From contig OY986437.1 in assembly GCA_963920525.1 (NCBI GenBank), positions 32,151,563-32,215,562 on the forward strand: a DNA stretch of 64,000 nucleotides. Reading direction: 5' to 3'. Position numbers and translations under genes: made by a program. This DNA comes from Dichetophora obliterata. Its lineage: Eukaryota > Arthropoda > Insecta > Diptera > Sciomyzidae. The notes under the pieces were generated by a model that was given only the letters and a program-made list of their open reading frames with translations, was not told the DNA's origin and ran no database searches. Position 1 is the stretch's first letter. Every line of letters begins with the position of its first letter. Below, piece after piece: positions 35,221 to 46,924 of the stretch.

Positions 35221-35934
35221 TACTAGTTATTAATTAAATTTAATGGATTCTTAACGTATTTAAATGCTTAAAAAGTTTTAATTTCAACTTAACTTAAGGT
35301 CTGCGGTTTCCGTTTAAAAATTACTCATTTTACTGCAAACTAATTTATGTATTAATATAATTGTAATAATATATAATATGCATGCATCAATATTAAATAT
35401 GAATTGAATTTACGTTTTTTTATTTTAAAAACACTAAATAAACTTTTATTGAAAACGTATGCGTATTCTTTAAGAATTTTCGTGATTAAGCATTGCGTGA
35501 TCGTGTTTCAAAAAAGAATTTTAGTTGTGAGCGTACGTGATTATAAGAAAACACGTCATGAGCGTGCGTGATCGTGAGTCAAAATCACTCACGCGCCCAT
35601 CTCCACTATAAATATCTTTAACTTATTGAAAAGCTATCAGTTCTTACTTATGCAAGAATTTCCCAATTCTGTTATAATAAAAAAAAGAGAAAAATAGCTT
35701 TTTTCCAGCATATTTTTTTTTTTGGACTCTACTCACTTTTTTCTTAAAAATAGAATATCTTGCTTGATACAAGTATACAATTTTAGAATAACTACAAAAT
35801 GTTCTTGACAGTTAGGTTGCCGGATAGTATATATTTTTTTAATTTCTATAAAACGAATCTTTCAGAAACCTGACTATTTTTATTTTTTGCTAATACTGCG
35901 CAAATATTATAAATATTATGCTTTCAAAATAATA
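35221..35934. other. Dll intron, nothing recognised
   Basis: A+T-rich sequence. A short direct repeat of GCGTGATCGTG-like words lies at 35495-35575. No gene or element boundary is supported. Confidence 0.4.
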
Positions 35935-36328
35935 GAGTAATTCGCGATCTTGCTGCATCGTAGCAAATGCAAAAAAAACGGCATTTACAAAAATCATTGA
36001 TATGCATTTGCAGCATTTATACAGTCTATAAAAAAAGGCTGTTGCATTCAGTCACCGATACTTTTTAACACCGCTGATTGATCAGCTGATTTTAGGTTTA
36101 CATTTTTAGCGACAAAAAAGTTTAACTTACAAAAAAGAATTGATAAAAAATAAAGAGAGTTTTAAAGAAAAAAAAAAAAAAAATTAAAAGGGAAAATGGC
36201 AACAAAAATGGGACGAAGGGAGAAATTTGGAACAACAGAAAAAACAGCTGTTGTAAAGCATTTGCAATGTCATAGTATTGAAGGTGTGCTCACAAAAATC
36301 TACCCTTGCAAAAACAGTGAATTACCCT
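35935..36328. mobile_element. MITE family A, copy 2
   Basis: The left end GAGTAATTCGCGATCTTGCT matches copy 1 at 18254, and the interior shares GAAGGTGTGCTCACAAAAAT and CGCTGATTGATCAGCTG-type phrases. The right end, read inverted, is GGGTAATTCACTG and lacks most of the longer inverted repeat seen in copy 1. Non-coding. Confidence 0.72.
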
Positions 36329-36679
36329 ATTAACTTTTAACGAAAAAGAATTGATCTGATATACAGAAATGTCTAAATTGAAGTCATAATTCAGCACAAA
36401 AAAATTTATTTTGGATTCAAGAAATTGTAAGTAAAAGTGAATAGAAGAAATAAATTTTAATAGTAAATTTTTTTTTTCTAATTAATGTTTTAAAATGCTA
36501 TTATTCATATATGGGTAAATTTTACATATTCTTGAATGAAACAAAACTGATTTCTAAGCACTACAAAGTTATTTTTCTCCATTTATTCCTGTTTAAATTG
36601 TAGTAGAATTTTGAAGTTGGGAAGGAAGAAAAGAAAACGCAATCAAATAGCAGTTAAATTCTGCAAGCCTGGGTAAAAA

Positions 36680-37800
36680 ACAAATTTTCATCAAAAATTA
36701 AACACCGGCCAATGGCTATACAACGAGCAAAAAAGAGAGTTAATAGGACTTTTTTACCTAAATAGAGGCTGAACAAGGGTCGAACAATGGCTGTCATAGT
36801 TATTATTTTACTACTAAGCCTTGTTCAAGCCTAAATTTGTCAATTTGATAATAAAATTTATATTTTGCATACAGTTTAAAAAATGGTTTCTTAACTACAA
36901 TGATATAAATTTCAATGAATTTATTTTATTTTGTTATTTTAATAAAAATTCTAATCAATTTTACTCAAAAACCAAACAGCGGCCGAACAAGGATCAAGAA
37001 ATGGCCAGAGAACGAGCAAAAAAAGAGAGTTAACAGGACTTTTTTGCCTAAACAGAGGCCAAACAAGGGTCAAACAATGGCTGTTATAGTTATTATTTTA
37101 CTACTAAGCCTTGTTCAAGCCTTAATATGTCAATTTGATAGTCAAATTTATATTTTGCATATAGTTTAAAAAATGGTTTCTTTACTACAATAATATAAAT
37201 TTCAACGAATTTCTTTTTGTTTGTTTTTTGAATAAAAATTCTAATCAATTTAACTCAAAAACTAAACAGCGGCCGAGCAAAGATCAAGAAATGGCCACAC
37301 AACGAGCAAAAAAAGCGAGTTAACAGGAATTTTTTGTCTAAACAAAGGCCGAACAAGGGTCGAACAATGGCTGTTATATATATTATTTTACTACTTAGCC
37401 TTGTTCAAGCCTTCAGTTGTCAATTTGATAATCAAGTTTATATTTTGCATTTAGTTTAAAAAATGGTTTCTTTACTACAATGATATAAATTTTTAAACAA
37501 ATTTCTTTTTGTTTTTTTATAAAAATTCTAATCAATTTTATTAAAAAACCAAACAGCGGCCGAACAAAGATCGAGAAATGTCCATACAACTAGCAAAAAG
37601 AGAGTCAACAGGACTTTTTGCCTAAACAAACGCCGAACAAGGGTCGAATAATGACAGTTATATTTATTATTTTACTACTAAGCCTTTTTCAAGCCTTAAG
37701 TTTGCAATTTGATAATCAAGTTTATATTTTGCATTTAGTTTAAAAAATGGCTTCTTTATTGCAATGATATAAATTGCAACGAATTTCTTTTTATTTTATT
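36680..37800. repeat. Satellite of about 290 bp, four tandem units
   Basis: A unit with AAACAGCGGCCGAACAA, AACGAGCAAAAAAAGAGAGT, CGAACAATGGCTGTTATA and CTACTAAGCCTTGTTCAAGC recurs four times. The GGCTGT landmark falls at 36789, 37079 and 37369, with a diverged copy at about 37652, giving periods of 290, 290 and 283 bp. The overlapping open frames (for example 36915-37169) follow the repeat and show no protein family. Confidence 0.88.
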
Positions 37801-38082
37801 TGAACAAAAATCAGAACAAATATGCATAGTCAAAATACCTGAAGTAATTTTTAATCCAATCATTCGAATTATGCATTTTTATACATATTTTTCAATCGAA
37901 TTTTAACCTTTCAATACATGATAAGATTTTTTTAAGAAAACGTGAAATAATATATAATACATGTTGGAATACCCTTAAAATGCAGCGTTCGCTTTGGTTT
38001 GATTCTTATGTATGTTTATCATGTTGTTTAATCAATTGATGCCCGTGTTCGTTAGTTACTGGGTGTTGCTTATTTGCAACGC
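37801..38082. other. Intron between the 290-bp satellite and the TIR element
   Basis: About 280 bp of A+T-rich sequence without recognised features. Confidence 0.4.
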
Positions 38083-38407
38083 TGCACAGTGAATCATGCA
38101 GAACATGCTAGCTGGACAAAATTTATTTTCTCACTTTGAGAAAATAACTGTACAAGTTGATGAGTAGTGATCTAAGAGAGATGGTATTAAGAATTTTTTT
38201 TTTGTCACTGGAAGATAAGTATTGACTAATATGCAGTGCAAAGCAGGTATTTTTAATTGTTTTAATAATTGTATTTTAAGTATCAGTTGAAATTAGTGCA
38301 GCTTTTAAGACGCAAGTGCATTTTTTACAATATTTTTTTTAAATTTTGCAATTTAATTTCAAGTGGAAGGTATGATTTATATAATCTTATTAAAAATAAG
38401 TGTGAAA

Positions 38408-38429
38408 ATGGATACATATTTTCCAGAAG
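38408..38429 (+). CDS. Candidate small transposon gene, exon 1 (MDTYFPE)
   Basis: The ATG at 38408 opens a short coding segment that ends at a GTGAGA donor (38430) and leaves one base of a codon. An in-frame ATG at 38372 would add twelve residues (MIYIILLKISVK). I prefer the downstream start because it has an AAA context, but this is not decisive. The phase fits exon 2 at 39011 exactly. MITE B copy 1 sits in the intron between them, with its TA duplication intact, so it need not have damaged the gene. Prediction only; no family was recognised. Confidence 0.4.
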
Positions 38430-38486
38430 GTGAGACTTATTTGACACCGCTTGACACTGGACTGATTTTTCTGTATATTGACAATA

Positions 38487-38928
38487 GGGCTATTCCCAGT
38501 TACGGGCAAATAGCTTTGCAAATGTATGCCCTACCAAATATTTGCCATCAACTGTGAGCACACTTTTTAGAACACTGTTGCAAACAAAACTCACAGCTGT
38601 TTTGGAGGAAAAAAAAAACAACACGAACAGTATTTGTGGTGTTTTTCATTACTATTTATCAAAGTGCATTATTTATCACAGTCAGTTCCATATCAGAGTC
38701 TGTTAATTTTGTTTTATTAGCGGCGTTTGGTTAAAATGTGACAGCTGATTGATTGGCAAACAAGTTTTGCCCATGCTCGACTGTTTGCAATGCGATTTAA
38801 GTGTTGCAAATTTGACACAGTCGGGCAAATGCAAATCTGTACATTTTGTTGTTGTGTTGAAAATATTTGCCATCATATTTTGCAAATGCCACGATGCCAC
38901 GCTATTTGCCCGTAATCGGGAATAGCCC
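38487..38928. mobile_element. MITE family B, copy 1
   Basis: 442 bp, with ends GGGCTATTCCCAGTTACGGG and its near-complement CCCGTAATCGGGAATAGCCC. A TA target duplication lies at 38485-38486 and 38929-38930. Its interior reads TGTGAGCACAC and CACAGCTGTTTTGGAGGA. The minus-strand open frame inside (38703-38900) is present in both copies because they are nearly identical, not because it is selected. Confidence 0.88.
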
Positions 38929-39010
38929 TAATATGTATTTATTAATTATTTTATGACTGTTTTTGGGTTTCGCACACGCTCGCTTCTATTAAATTTTTCT
39001 TTTTTTTTAG

Positions 39011-39279
39011 AGTACACATTCTCCATCACTAAATGGGAATTGTATGAAATGTGGTGGAAATTTTTAAAGAACGAAAGAAACGAAAATCCATTTAAGTTCA
39101 TTGAATTAAAATTGTTTCTTGTCGATGCTGATAAGGAGTCTTTAAGATCCATTAAAAATAAACTCACAAGTTTTTCTAGCAAAATTCTAATAAAGTGGCA
39201 CGCTTGTGGGAACAGGAAGCAACGTTTGATAGAAAAATTTACGTTACTTTTGAAGGAAGAAGCAATCTGCATTGTTTGA
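39011..39279 (+). CDS. Candidate small transposon gene, exon 2, unknown family
   Basis: An acceptor with a ten-base pyrimidine tract and TAG (39001-39010) precedes AGTACACATT. Joined to the G of exon 1, the frame reads EYTFSITKWELYEMWWKFL and stays open for 88 more codons to a TGA at 39277-39279, giving a 96-residue protein. It is rich in Lys, Glu, Phe and Leu, looks mainly helical and basic, and ends with a KWHACGNRKQRLIEKF segment. No transposase catalytic motif, zinc finger or membrane segment is seen. Open-frame length alone is not strong evidence, but the splice sites, phase agreement and lack of low-complexity sequence set it apart from the random open frames here. It could be an accessory or DNA-binding protein of the TIR element, or a remnant of its transposase N-terminus. 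Confidence 0.45.
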
Positions 39280-39677
39280 TATAGTTTTTGTTTTTATTTT
39301 ATGAGCTTAATTTTAATTTTGTAAAATATTAAAGAAAAACAAAATTAATTTTTACTGAATTAGTTTACTTATTTTTTTTTAAACACTTCGTGTAACAATG
39401 TTTTATATTGTAAATGGGCAAAATATGTTAAGGGAGGTTTAAAGCACACAATTTCTTAAAATAAAAATTTTTTGAATTGATTATTGTTGTATAACTATTG
39501 AAGATTATGTAAAAAAAATATTAAATCAATCCCGCTTGTAATACAGATTCTGCGGCTTGGTGCACCCTAAAACTCGGTGCGCTAGAGTACCTTTAACTAA
39601 CCAGAGTATCTTTAAAAGCGTTTTTCTCGAAACATACTCTTTCAAAACGGGTCACACTACTGCAAACAAACTAAATA

Positions 39678-40116
39678 GCTATTCCCAGTTACGGGCAAAT
39701 AGCTTTGCAAATGTATGCCCTACCAAATATTTGCCATCAACTGTGAGCACACTATTTAGAACACTGTTGCAAACAAAACTCACAGCTGTTTTGGAGGAAA
39801 AAACAACAACACGAACAGTATTTGTGGTGTTTTTGATTATTATTTATCAAAGTGTATTATTTATCAATGTGAGTTCCATATCAGAGCCTGTTCATTTTGT
39901 TTTATTAGCGGCGTTTGGTTAAAACGTGTCAGCTGATTGATTGGCAAATAAGAGTTGCCCATGCTCGACTGTTTGCAATGCGATTTTAGTGTTGCAAATT
40001 TGACACAGTCGGGCAAATGCAAATCTGTACATTTTGTTGTTGTGTTGAAAATATTTGCCATCATCTTTTTCAAATGCCACGATGCCACGCTATTTGCCCT
40101 TAATCGGGAATAGCCC
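39678..40116. mobile_element. MITE family B, copy 2
   Basis: Almost identical to copy 1 in sequence and orientation, but the left end has lost the first GGG or GG bases (TAGCTATTCCC). TA flanks are present at 39676-39677 and 40117-40118. It lies about 750 bp downstream of copy 1 in the same TIR element. Confidence 0.86.
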
Positions 40117-40593
40117 TATTGATTAATTTTAATTTACTTTTTTTTATCTGTTTATAATGTAATTCTTCACGTCTTTTGCCAAAATTAGCGTCTTTGTAAA
40201 ATTTTTTTAGTTTTAACACGCAAGAATATGGTCAAAAATAACGTCAATTTTTAGGTTTTTTTTTTTCAACGCTTCATAATTTTCCATATTTTTATTAAAT
40301 TTTGGTAAAAAATGTGCATTAAGGAGTCCATTTTCGAATGCATTTTTTTTTTTGGTATTTGTTCTAACAACATAAAGCATTTGTTTTACTTGCACTGATG
40401 ATGTAAAGTTAACATCCAAATAAAATTTGTAGTATAAATAATAAACTTTTGTAGAAAATATTTTCTCAAGTATACCTTAATTTAAACCGAATTTGACTAA
40501 AACCTCCCTTAAAAATCACACTTACACATATTGAACACAAATAAAGAGAATTGATAACCAAAAGTTTTACATATAAAAATAAATATATTAAAC

Positions 40594-40650
40594 AGGGGCA
40601 CGGTAGGAACGGTAGGCACAGTAGGCACGGAAAGCACGGTAGGCACAGAT
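40594..40650. repeat. Short minisatellite with GGTAGGCACA unit
   Basis: GGCACGGTAGGAACGGTAGG and similar 9-10 bp words repeat about five times. It is G-rich against an A+T-rich background. It lies near the right end of the TIR element at 38083-40807. Confidence 0.7.
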
Positions 40651-40807
40651 GTCATACAAAGCATAAATTAAGTGTGGGAGGTGTCTAAGTTTAGGATGTG
40701 CCTCAAACTTTTTAAACATTAAAATAATCGGTATGCATGCTGCAATTAAAAAAAATTCAAGAAAATAATTTTGTCCAGCTAGCATGTTCTACACGATTCA
40801 CTGTGCA

Positions 40808-41900
40808 TTGGGCAGTTATTGGAGAAACTATACACTATTCTCATGATTTTTTTTTTATGTATATAACTCTCTCACCTTTATTTATTTATATTGTTCACTT
40901 AGTTTTACAGTTTTGTAATTTTAATCTTTTTATGCATTTTTTGTGTAAACGCCTTTTTTGCGAAACGATTACGATCTTGATTTCGACCATTTTACTCCAC
41001 GTAGAACGGCTATTGAATCGACACGTGCAAAGCTTTCAAAAAAATAAATAACTGTAAGCTCCCACAACACATAATGCTACATGATACAAAAAACCACTAG
41101 TCAGAAACATGAAAATAACGGTACTTAGTAGCCTATAAGTACAATTTTGCTTATAAGCAACATCGGTCATCAAAGGGTTATTACATATGGCTTCATGGAG
41201 CAGTTGTAAGAACCAAATACTTATAACTTAAATGTCGTGGGTTCGAATCCAACAATTTTATTTTGATACAACAATTGATTGAAATTTTTTCCTATGTGGG
41301 ACTCAATTTTAATATTTGACGTCGATTGAATTGTAAAAAGGTTTCGGTGTCGTTAGATTTACAATACAGGGTATACTTAAATTTTTTTCAAGATTTAAGA
41401 CCGAGTGCGCGTCATTATTTAGTATCTTACTACTTAGTTATTACCTAGTACTATTTGTAATGGTCAATATTTGCCCTAGAGATTTTTTAAAAAGTTGTTG
41501 GGCCAATTCGATTGGGCCAATTTTCTACACATTAATGACAATATCTCACCAATTAATGATTTCAATTTGATCCAAAAATTGTTTCTCCAAAAAGTTTTTA
41601 AAACTAAAAAAAAACCTTGATTGCAATTAATATGAAAACCAACCATTTGTTGAAGTATCTTCCATGGGTAGAAAGGTGGTGTCACTCATAAATACATCAC
41701 AATAGAACTGTCAACATTAACGTCAATTAAAACTGTAACTTTAATTGCAAACATTTTTCATAGTTTCACCCTCTTCTTCTTCATTCATTGAAAAAAACCA
41801 ATTAAAAAAAAGTAAAACTGAAAATAAATACAACTAATCAACGTTTTCAAGTTGAAACGACGAACTGTTTAACAGCTTAGACAGAAAATTTAAAGAGAAA
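40808..41900. other. Intron with a weak tRNA-like segment at 41200-41262
   Basis: GTGGGTTCGAATCC at about 41227-41240 contains an exact Pol III B-box and an imperfect T arm. GGAGCAGTTGTAAG upstream is a poor A-box. No complete cloverleaf forms, so I do not call a tRNA gene. The rest shows nothing recognisable. Confidence 0.35.
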
Positions 41901-42200
41901 GAAATAAATCTTGTTCTGCGAACGCATTGAGCGGCGAGCGACTCATTCAGTTTTCCGCAGACAGACATGATATTGAGTCGATTACAACGAGGGGGAGTTT
42001 TTTCGCAACGCCACCCTGGCATATTATGAGGCCAGACAATAAATATACAGCTGAGACCACAACTGCACTGCAGCGTATTATGTTTGAGGTTGAGTGTGAT
42101 TGGAAAACGGGTTGGAGGGTTAAGGCAGAGTACCGGTTCTGACACCCACGCACGAATCAAGCTTGGAACCGCAAACTCACGTTCGAATGCCGTACAAAAA
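41901..42200. promoter_or_regulatory. G+C-richer unique block, candidate conserved non-coding DNA
   Basis: About 300 bp of complex, unique sequence with several CG dinucleotides (GAGCGGCGAGCG and GCAACGCCACC, for example) in an otherwise A+T-rich intron. The open frames on both strands (41834-42160 and 41927-42142) overlap each other and show no domain. Such composition contrast is typical of retained regulatory DNA, but this is inference only. Confidence 0.25.
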
Positions 42201-44796
42201 ACAAAAACTAAACAAACAAACTGAACTATGTGCAGTTGTTGTTGGTGTTGTTGTCAATTTTTATTGTTGTTGTTGTAGTTGTGGCATAATTCAATTAGGA
42301 AGCCCCCGCCCACTATCAATAAATTTAGAAAAAACAAGCCTCGCTCACTTGTGACTCGTTTTGTGCTGGGTTGTTTTCCCACTTTTTTTAGTTATGTTCG
42401 TTGTTGTTGGTTTTGCTATTTGCAAGATTTACTGAAATCTTGCAAACCTATCTATCTTTCGTGTTTGCTTGTAAATAGCATGTATCTTCAACTAACTTAT
42501 GTTGGCAGTGAATTGTCATCGCATGTTGTATGCATGTCTTAATTGTTTTTTATCAAACGTCTGAAAAAAATAAACGTAGTAAAATCCTACTTTACTGCTG
42601 TTTTTTCAGTGTAACCTAACACGCAAGCAACATGCAATCAAGCACTGTCATTTGCTACTTACAGGTTCACGTTATTCAACAACATATCAATCCATCAATG
42701 TTCTTATTGTCGATTCACCGATTACAATAGTCGATTTCGCATACTACTTTTTATGGCAGGCATGACATACGGCATATTAGCCAAAATGTCCAAGATGTCA
42801 GGTTGTAAAATTGACAAGCGAAGAGTCGATTTTTTTTTATGGATTTGACATAGTTTTTTCTACAACTATTTGAAGTCTTGACAGTTTTATTGGAAGAAAG
42901 GTTGTAAATAATTGACACTTGTAGGTTGTACCGAAAATAAAGTCATTTTTAGTGATGGAAAATTATAAGGCGGCAGTTATTCTGGCATTTTCGCGATATG
43001 TTTTGGTGGATGAGTGATATTTTTATAGAAAAGTTGTTTGAAAGATGTGCCCGACGTAAAAAACTTCGAGTTAAAAATACAATTTTTTATTTTATGGCAG
43101 CTTTAATGCTAACAATTTTTTCAAGGCTGCCTTATTTGTAGGTTGACCCCTTACAATCTTTTTTTGGTTTTTTGATCGCATTTTGTTCGATGATGTTTTT
43201 AATTTTGTACAGAAAAACACAGAAAAAAGACATTTATAAAAAATTTTTGATTATGCGTTAATGCTAATTTTAAAAATTTTTCAAAGGGTGCTAATTTGTA
43301 GCTTGAAACTTTACAATCTATTTAGGCTCTTGAATCTTCTCTGTCCATCGATTGGTTTAATATAATAATATTAAAATTAATGTTTATACTAAATGTTTTA
43401 CAATATTCTACAATTAAATTTCTTGCAAAATGTCACTATAGGTTTGTGAACACAACAAGACATATGTATGTGTATTAAGTACCCAGTAGGGAAAATTATC
43501 ATTATTGAAGTAGTTATATAATGATAACTTGTTAATGGGAGGTAGTTCCCTGATGGGTTACAACACACAGGTTAAAGGCATTATTTTAAAATGGGCTTGT
43601 CATAGGCGGTAATGTGTGGTGCTTACATCATTTGAAATGAGTCATTCAAAAGTATTTAGAAATTAAAAATGGAGGCACGACATTGTGTAAAACTGTTCTA
43701 GTTTTTTAGTATTTGCAAGATAGTGTTCGATGTTCGATGCTCACAGGAAAAATTATTCTTCAAATACATTTTTAATTAAAAATGAAAACTGTTTTAAAAG
43801 AAAAAACTTTGTTCCATTTTTTCTTTTTAGAATTTTTGAAATAAAAAAAAAGAATTTTGGTAAATTTTCAAAAAAATAAAAATATCTACCATAAAAGACA
43901 AATTTTTGCAATTTTGGATAGACATTTACTTATACCATGAACATTATTAGCGGCGGCTTTTTTTTTAATTGATAACCCTGAACCTTTATCTTAAAGTCTA
44001 AGAAAAGATAAATTTCCTTTTGTTCCGCCTTTTTGAATAAAATCGATGTTGAATATGCATCTAAATCAGTAAATTGCTTGAAAATAGCTTGCATATACAG
44101 GTTCAAGGGAGGTACACTTTAAAACTAATCAATTTGAACCATTTCAAGTTTACGTCCATTGCTTTATATTTGAAGCCTTTTGACAACATTTTTTTAAGAT
44201 CGGTCCACTTTTGTGTCTACCTACCATACAAAATTATGTAAAAATGTATAATAGGTGCAAGGGAGGTACCCAGGCCCGTAGAGAGCCTAATTCAGGCCCG
44301 GGGGGTTACAACATACGGGCCCCCCGAAACACAAACAAATACAATAAGCAAAGTATAAACCAGGGCAAGCTATTGCAAGGTCTATTCGAAAATTGTTATT
44401 TAGTCCCTAGTTATTATTATATCACAAAGTGGTCTTTACGTCATGCACCATGACAAGTCAAACATATCCTATTGTCGTTGTTGTCCATACTAAATTTCTC
44501 TAGCCCTTGATAATTTTTTGTGTGACGTTCCGAATAATTAAAATGTACTGATAGTTCGCATTATTATGACAATCTTTTTATTCTTATTTTTTATTATGTT
44601 TATTCATTGTCTAAATCCGAATTTTGAGAGTTTTAAGAAACTGTTAATGTATAAGTGTTTGCACAAGTTTTTACTTAGTAAAATTTTCGATAAAATTTTT
44701 AAAGTGCAAAAATTTACACTTAACTTTTACATGTATAAATTTATATGTATAAATTCAAGAGAATTTATTCGTATAAAAAATATATATAAGAATTTT
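42201..44796. other. Dll intron, (GTT)n tract and low-complexity DNA
   Basis: A GTT/TTG-rich tract lies at 42232-42275. The rest is A+T-rich without recognised coding or mobile-element structure. A small G-rich palindromic piece with GGGCCCCCCG lies at about 44308-44325 and may be a repeat terminus. Confidence 0.4.
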
Positions 44797-45012
44797 TTAT
44801 GTTGACTTTATATGATTTAAATACAAATTCTAAATGTTTGATAGTTTAAATCATACTTGATTTGACCTTAACTTTAACCTTAAGCTCAATAAACGATTTT
44901 AAACTTTGTATAATCAAGTATGATTTAAACTATCAAACATTTAGAATTTGTATTTAAATCATATAAAGTCAACATAATAAATATAGAGGTCATTTAGAAA
45001 AAACTTTAATAA
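44797..45012. mobile_element. Foldback MITE family E, copy 2 (short form)
   Basis: TTATGTTGACTTTATATGAT at 44797 and its complement ending at 44978 are paired arms of about 48 bp around a core of only about 85 bp. The right arm continues into AAATATAGAGGTCATTT, which matches (inverted) the left flank of copy 1 at 28370-28395. The full terminal repeat is therefore longer than the part shared by both arms here. Confidence 0.8.
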
Positions 45013-45540
45013 GAATTTTTATTAACAAATAGTGTCAAATTGACACTAACATAATTTGAAAGTAAATTATTACCATTAACAAATTTTTAATATTTTCATT
45101 TTATGTACATAAGTATATGCAAAATTTTTACGATCATAATTATTCAAGGATTTTTAAAAAACTTTAAAACATCCAGAATATTATTGGACATCTTCAATAA
45201 AATTGAAGAACAAAAGAGAATTTTCGTGTGTTCGCAGTGTTAAAAAATTACTTAATCCCCTGAATAAGAAGAAATACACCTTCGAAACGTCGGGAAAATT
45301 ATATATTTTAATTTGGTAAATATTTAAATATTTAGATAAATCAGGTTGGCCAAAAAAGTCAAGGCAAAATAAAATATCACAATCTTCACAGAAATTAAAA
45401 AACAAACTTAACTTGTACTATATCGACATTAAATGTACACCAATATTTTTGTAGTATAAATATACACTCTAAAAACTGATTGAAAAATTTCTACAATAAA
45501 TATTGGCGATTTTGTAAAAAAACCACGCTATACAGTGAGT
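45013..45540. other. Intron, with a dispersed phrase at 45460-45505
   Basis: ACACTCTAAAAACTGATTGA at about 45464 recurs inverted at about 56002-56021, together with CTACAATAAAT next to it, marking ends of a dispersed element. Nothing else was recognised. Confidence 0.4.
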
Positions 45541-45544
45541 TTTT

Positions 45545-46510
45545 TCAATTTCGTCTGAAAATCAGCGTCTTAATGCTGATGCTTAAAGTTTGCACAAGTG
45601 CATGAAAGAAAACAAATTTTTTTTTTATATTTTCATTTGCATTTCCATTTGGAATAAGGAAACAGTTAAGATTTTTTGTTTTTTTCCAAAAAAATTTCAG
45701 TTTAATGAGGGTATTCGCCTCAAATAACTTGAATAACTCATTGAAACCAAATTTATATTTTTGGACTTTCCCAGCAATATTTGTATTATTTTCGACTAAT
45801 CTTGGTGCGCTGATTTCAAAACTATTATTACTTTTTTCTAGCATCAAAAGTTTTTGAGATAAACGTCAGTTTATCGTGCAATGAAAACAAATATTTCAGT
45901 GAAATTTTATTATATCAAAATTTGTTCAAACAATTCAATGAGAAGTGCGGGAAGTTAAATCTAAGTGAAAAAGTTATTAACACAATGGCAACCAGAAGCG
46001 TGGACAAATTATACCTTCTTGGATAGGAGCAAGGTCAACTTCTTCTTGGTACAGGGTTATCTAAGGTATATTGCCTTAAAAGCTAGAAATTTTCTTATTA
46101 TGTAGAGATACACACATTGAGTTGTTTTTGTTGTAATATTTTTTATTCTCTTATTCCTTATTAAATATAAAAAAAAAAATAACAACTTATAATTGCAACT
46201 TTTAGATTTCAAAGAAGCTTATCTCAAAAACTGCAAAAACTGTAAAAACTGTAAAAAGTAATAATAATTTTGTAATCAGCGCACCAAGATTAGTCAAAAA
46301 AAAATACAAATATTGCTGGGGAAAATAAAAATTTTATCCCCCTGAGTTATTCAAGTAATTTGAGGTGAATACCCTTATTGAACTGAAAAATTTTTAGGAA
46401 AAAACAAAAACATCGTAACTGTTTCCTTATTCCAAATGGAATTGCATATGAAAATATTAAAAGAAAAAATTTTTTTTTTCTTTCATGCACTTGTGCAAAC
46501 TTTAAGCCGT
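45545..46510. mobile_element. Large inverted repeat, about 280-bp diverged arms
   Basis: The left arm (about 45560-45847) is answered in inverted orientation by 46213-46506. Shared landmarks include GCACTTGTGCAAACTTTAAG, ATCAGCGCACCAAGATTAGT and TGTTTCCTTATTCCAAATGG. The arms differ by many substitutions and indels, so the structure is old. The left arm alone keeps a 100-residue open frame on the minus strand (45545-45847); the right arm's equivalent is broken. Confidence 0.75.
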
Positions 46511-46924
46511 GTGCACGGGCTTATATGCATTCGATCTTGCTAAAATTTTCACGAATTTTTTATCATCAAGTACAACAGTATAAGTTCTTGAAGTGGTCTT
46601 TTTAAAATAAGGTCCACTCTAATACTTCACAGAGAAAAAATACCCCAGAATAATCTAAATCGGCCCACCTAGCGGGTATTTAGTTGTATATTATACCTCA
46701 TAATTTCGTAGAATCTTTGCAAGGATACAATTTGCTTTTGTAAACTCAAATTGCTACAATAAATAATATCAGATAAATAGCAAATAAAGCTTTTTTCCAG
46801 TTTCTGATAGTGCTTAAAGATGAGATATGGACAAACTCTTTGCAACTTTTTAACAAACAAATTTCCTTTAGAAAAAAAAGAAAATTTATAACACAGTGTA
46901 ACAGTAAAGAAAATTTTGGCATAA

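Larger units (their letters stand above)
38083..40807. mobile_element. Unclassified 2.7-kb DNA transposon with 42-bp terminal inverted repeats
   Basis: The left end TGCACAGTGAATCATGCAGA at 38083 is matched by the complement ending at 40807. About 40 of 42 positions pair, through GAACATGCTAGCTGGACAAA. The CACAGTG start is hAT-like, but no clear 8-bp target duplication was found and no transposase is visible. Inside are a candidate two-exon gene (38408-39279), two copies of MITE family B (38487-38928 and 39678-40116), and a small minisatellite (40594-40650). Ends this similar suggest recent activity or mobilisation in trans. Confidence 0.75.

Noticed and set aside
36915..37169. 84-residue frame with an apparent hydrophobic C-terminus
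   Set aside because: It follows a 290-bp tandem satellite and is not maintained in all units.
38703..38900. 65-residue minus frame repeated at 39864-40088
   Set aside because: Appears twice only because both MITE B copies are nearly identical and non-coding.
45545..45847. 100-residue minus frame as a gene
   Set aside because: Kept as a finding but not as a gene, since the paired arm is broken and no homologue can be named.
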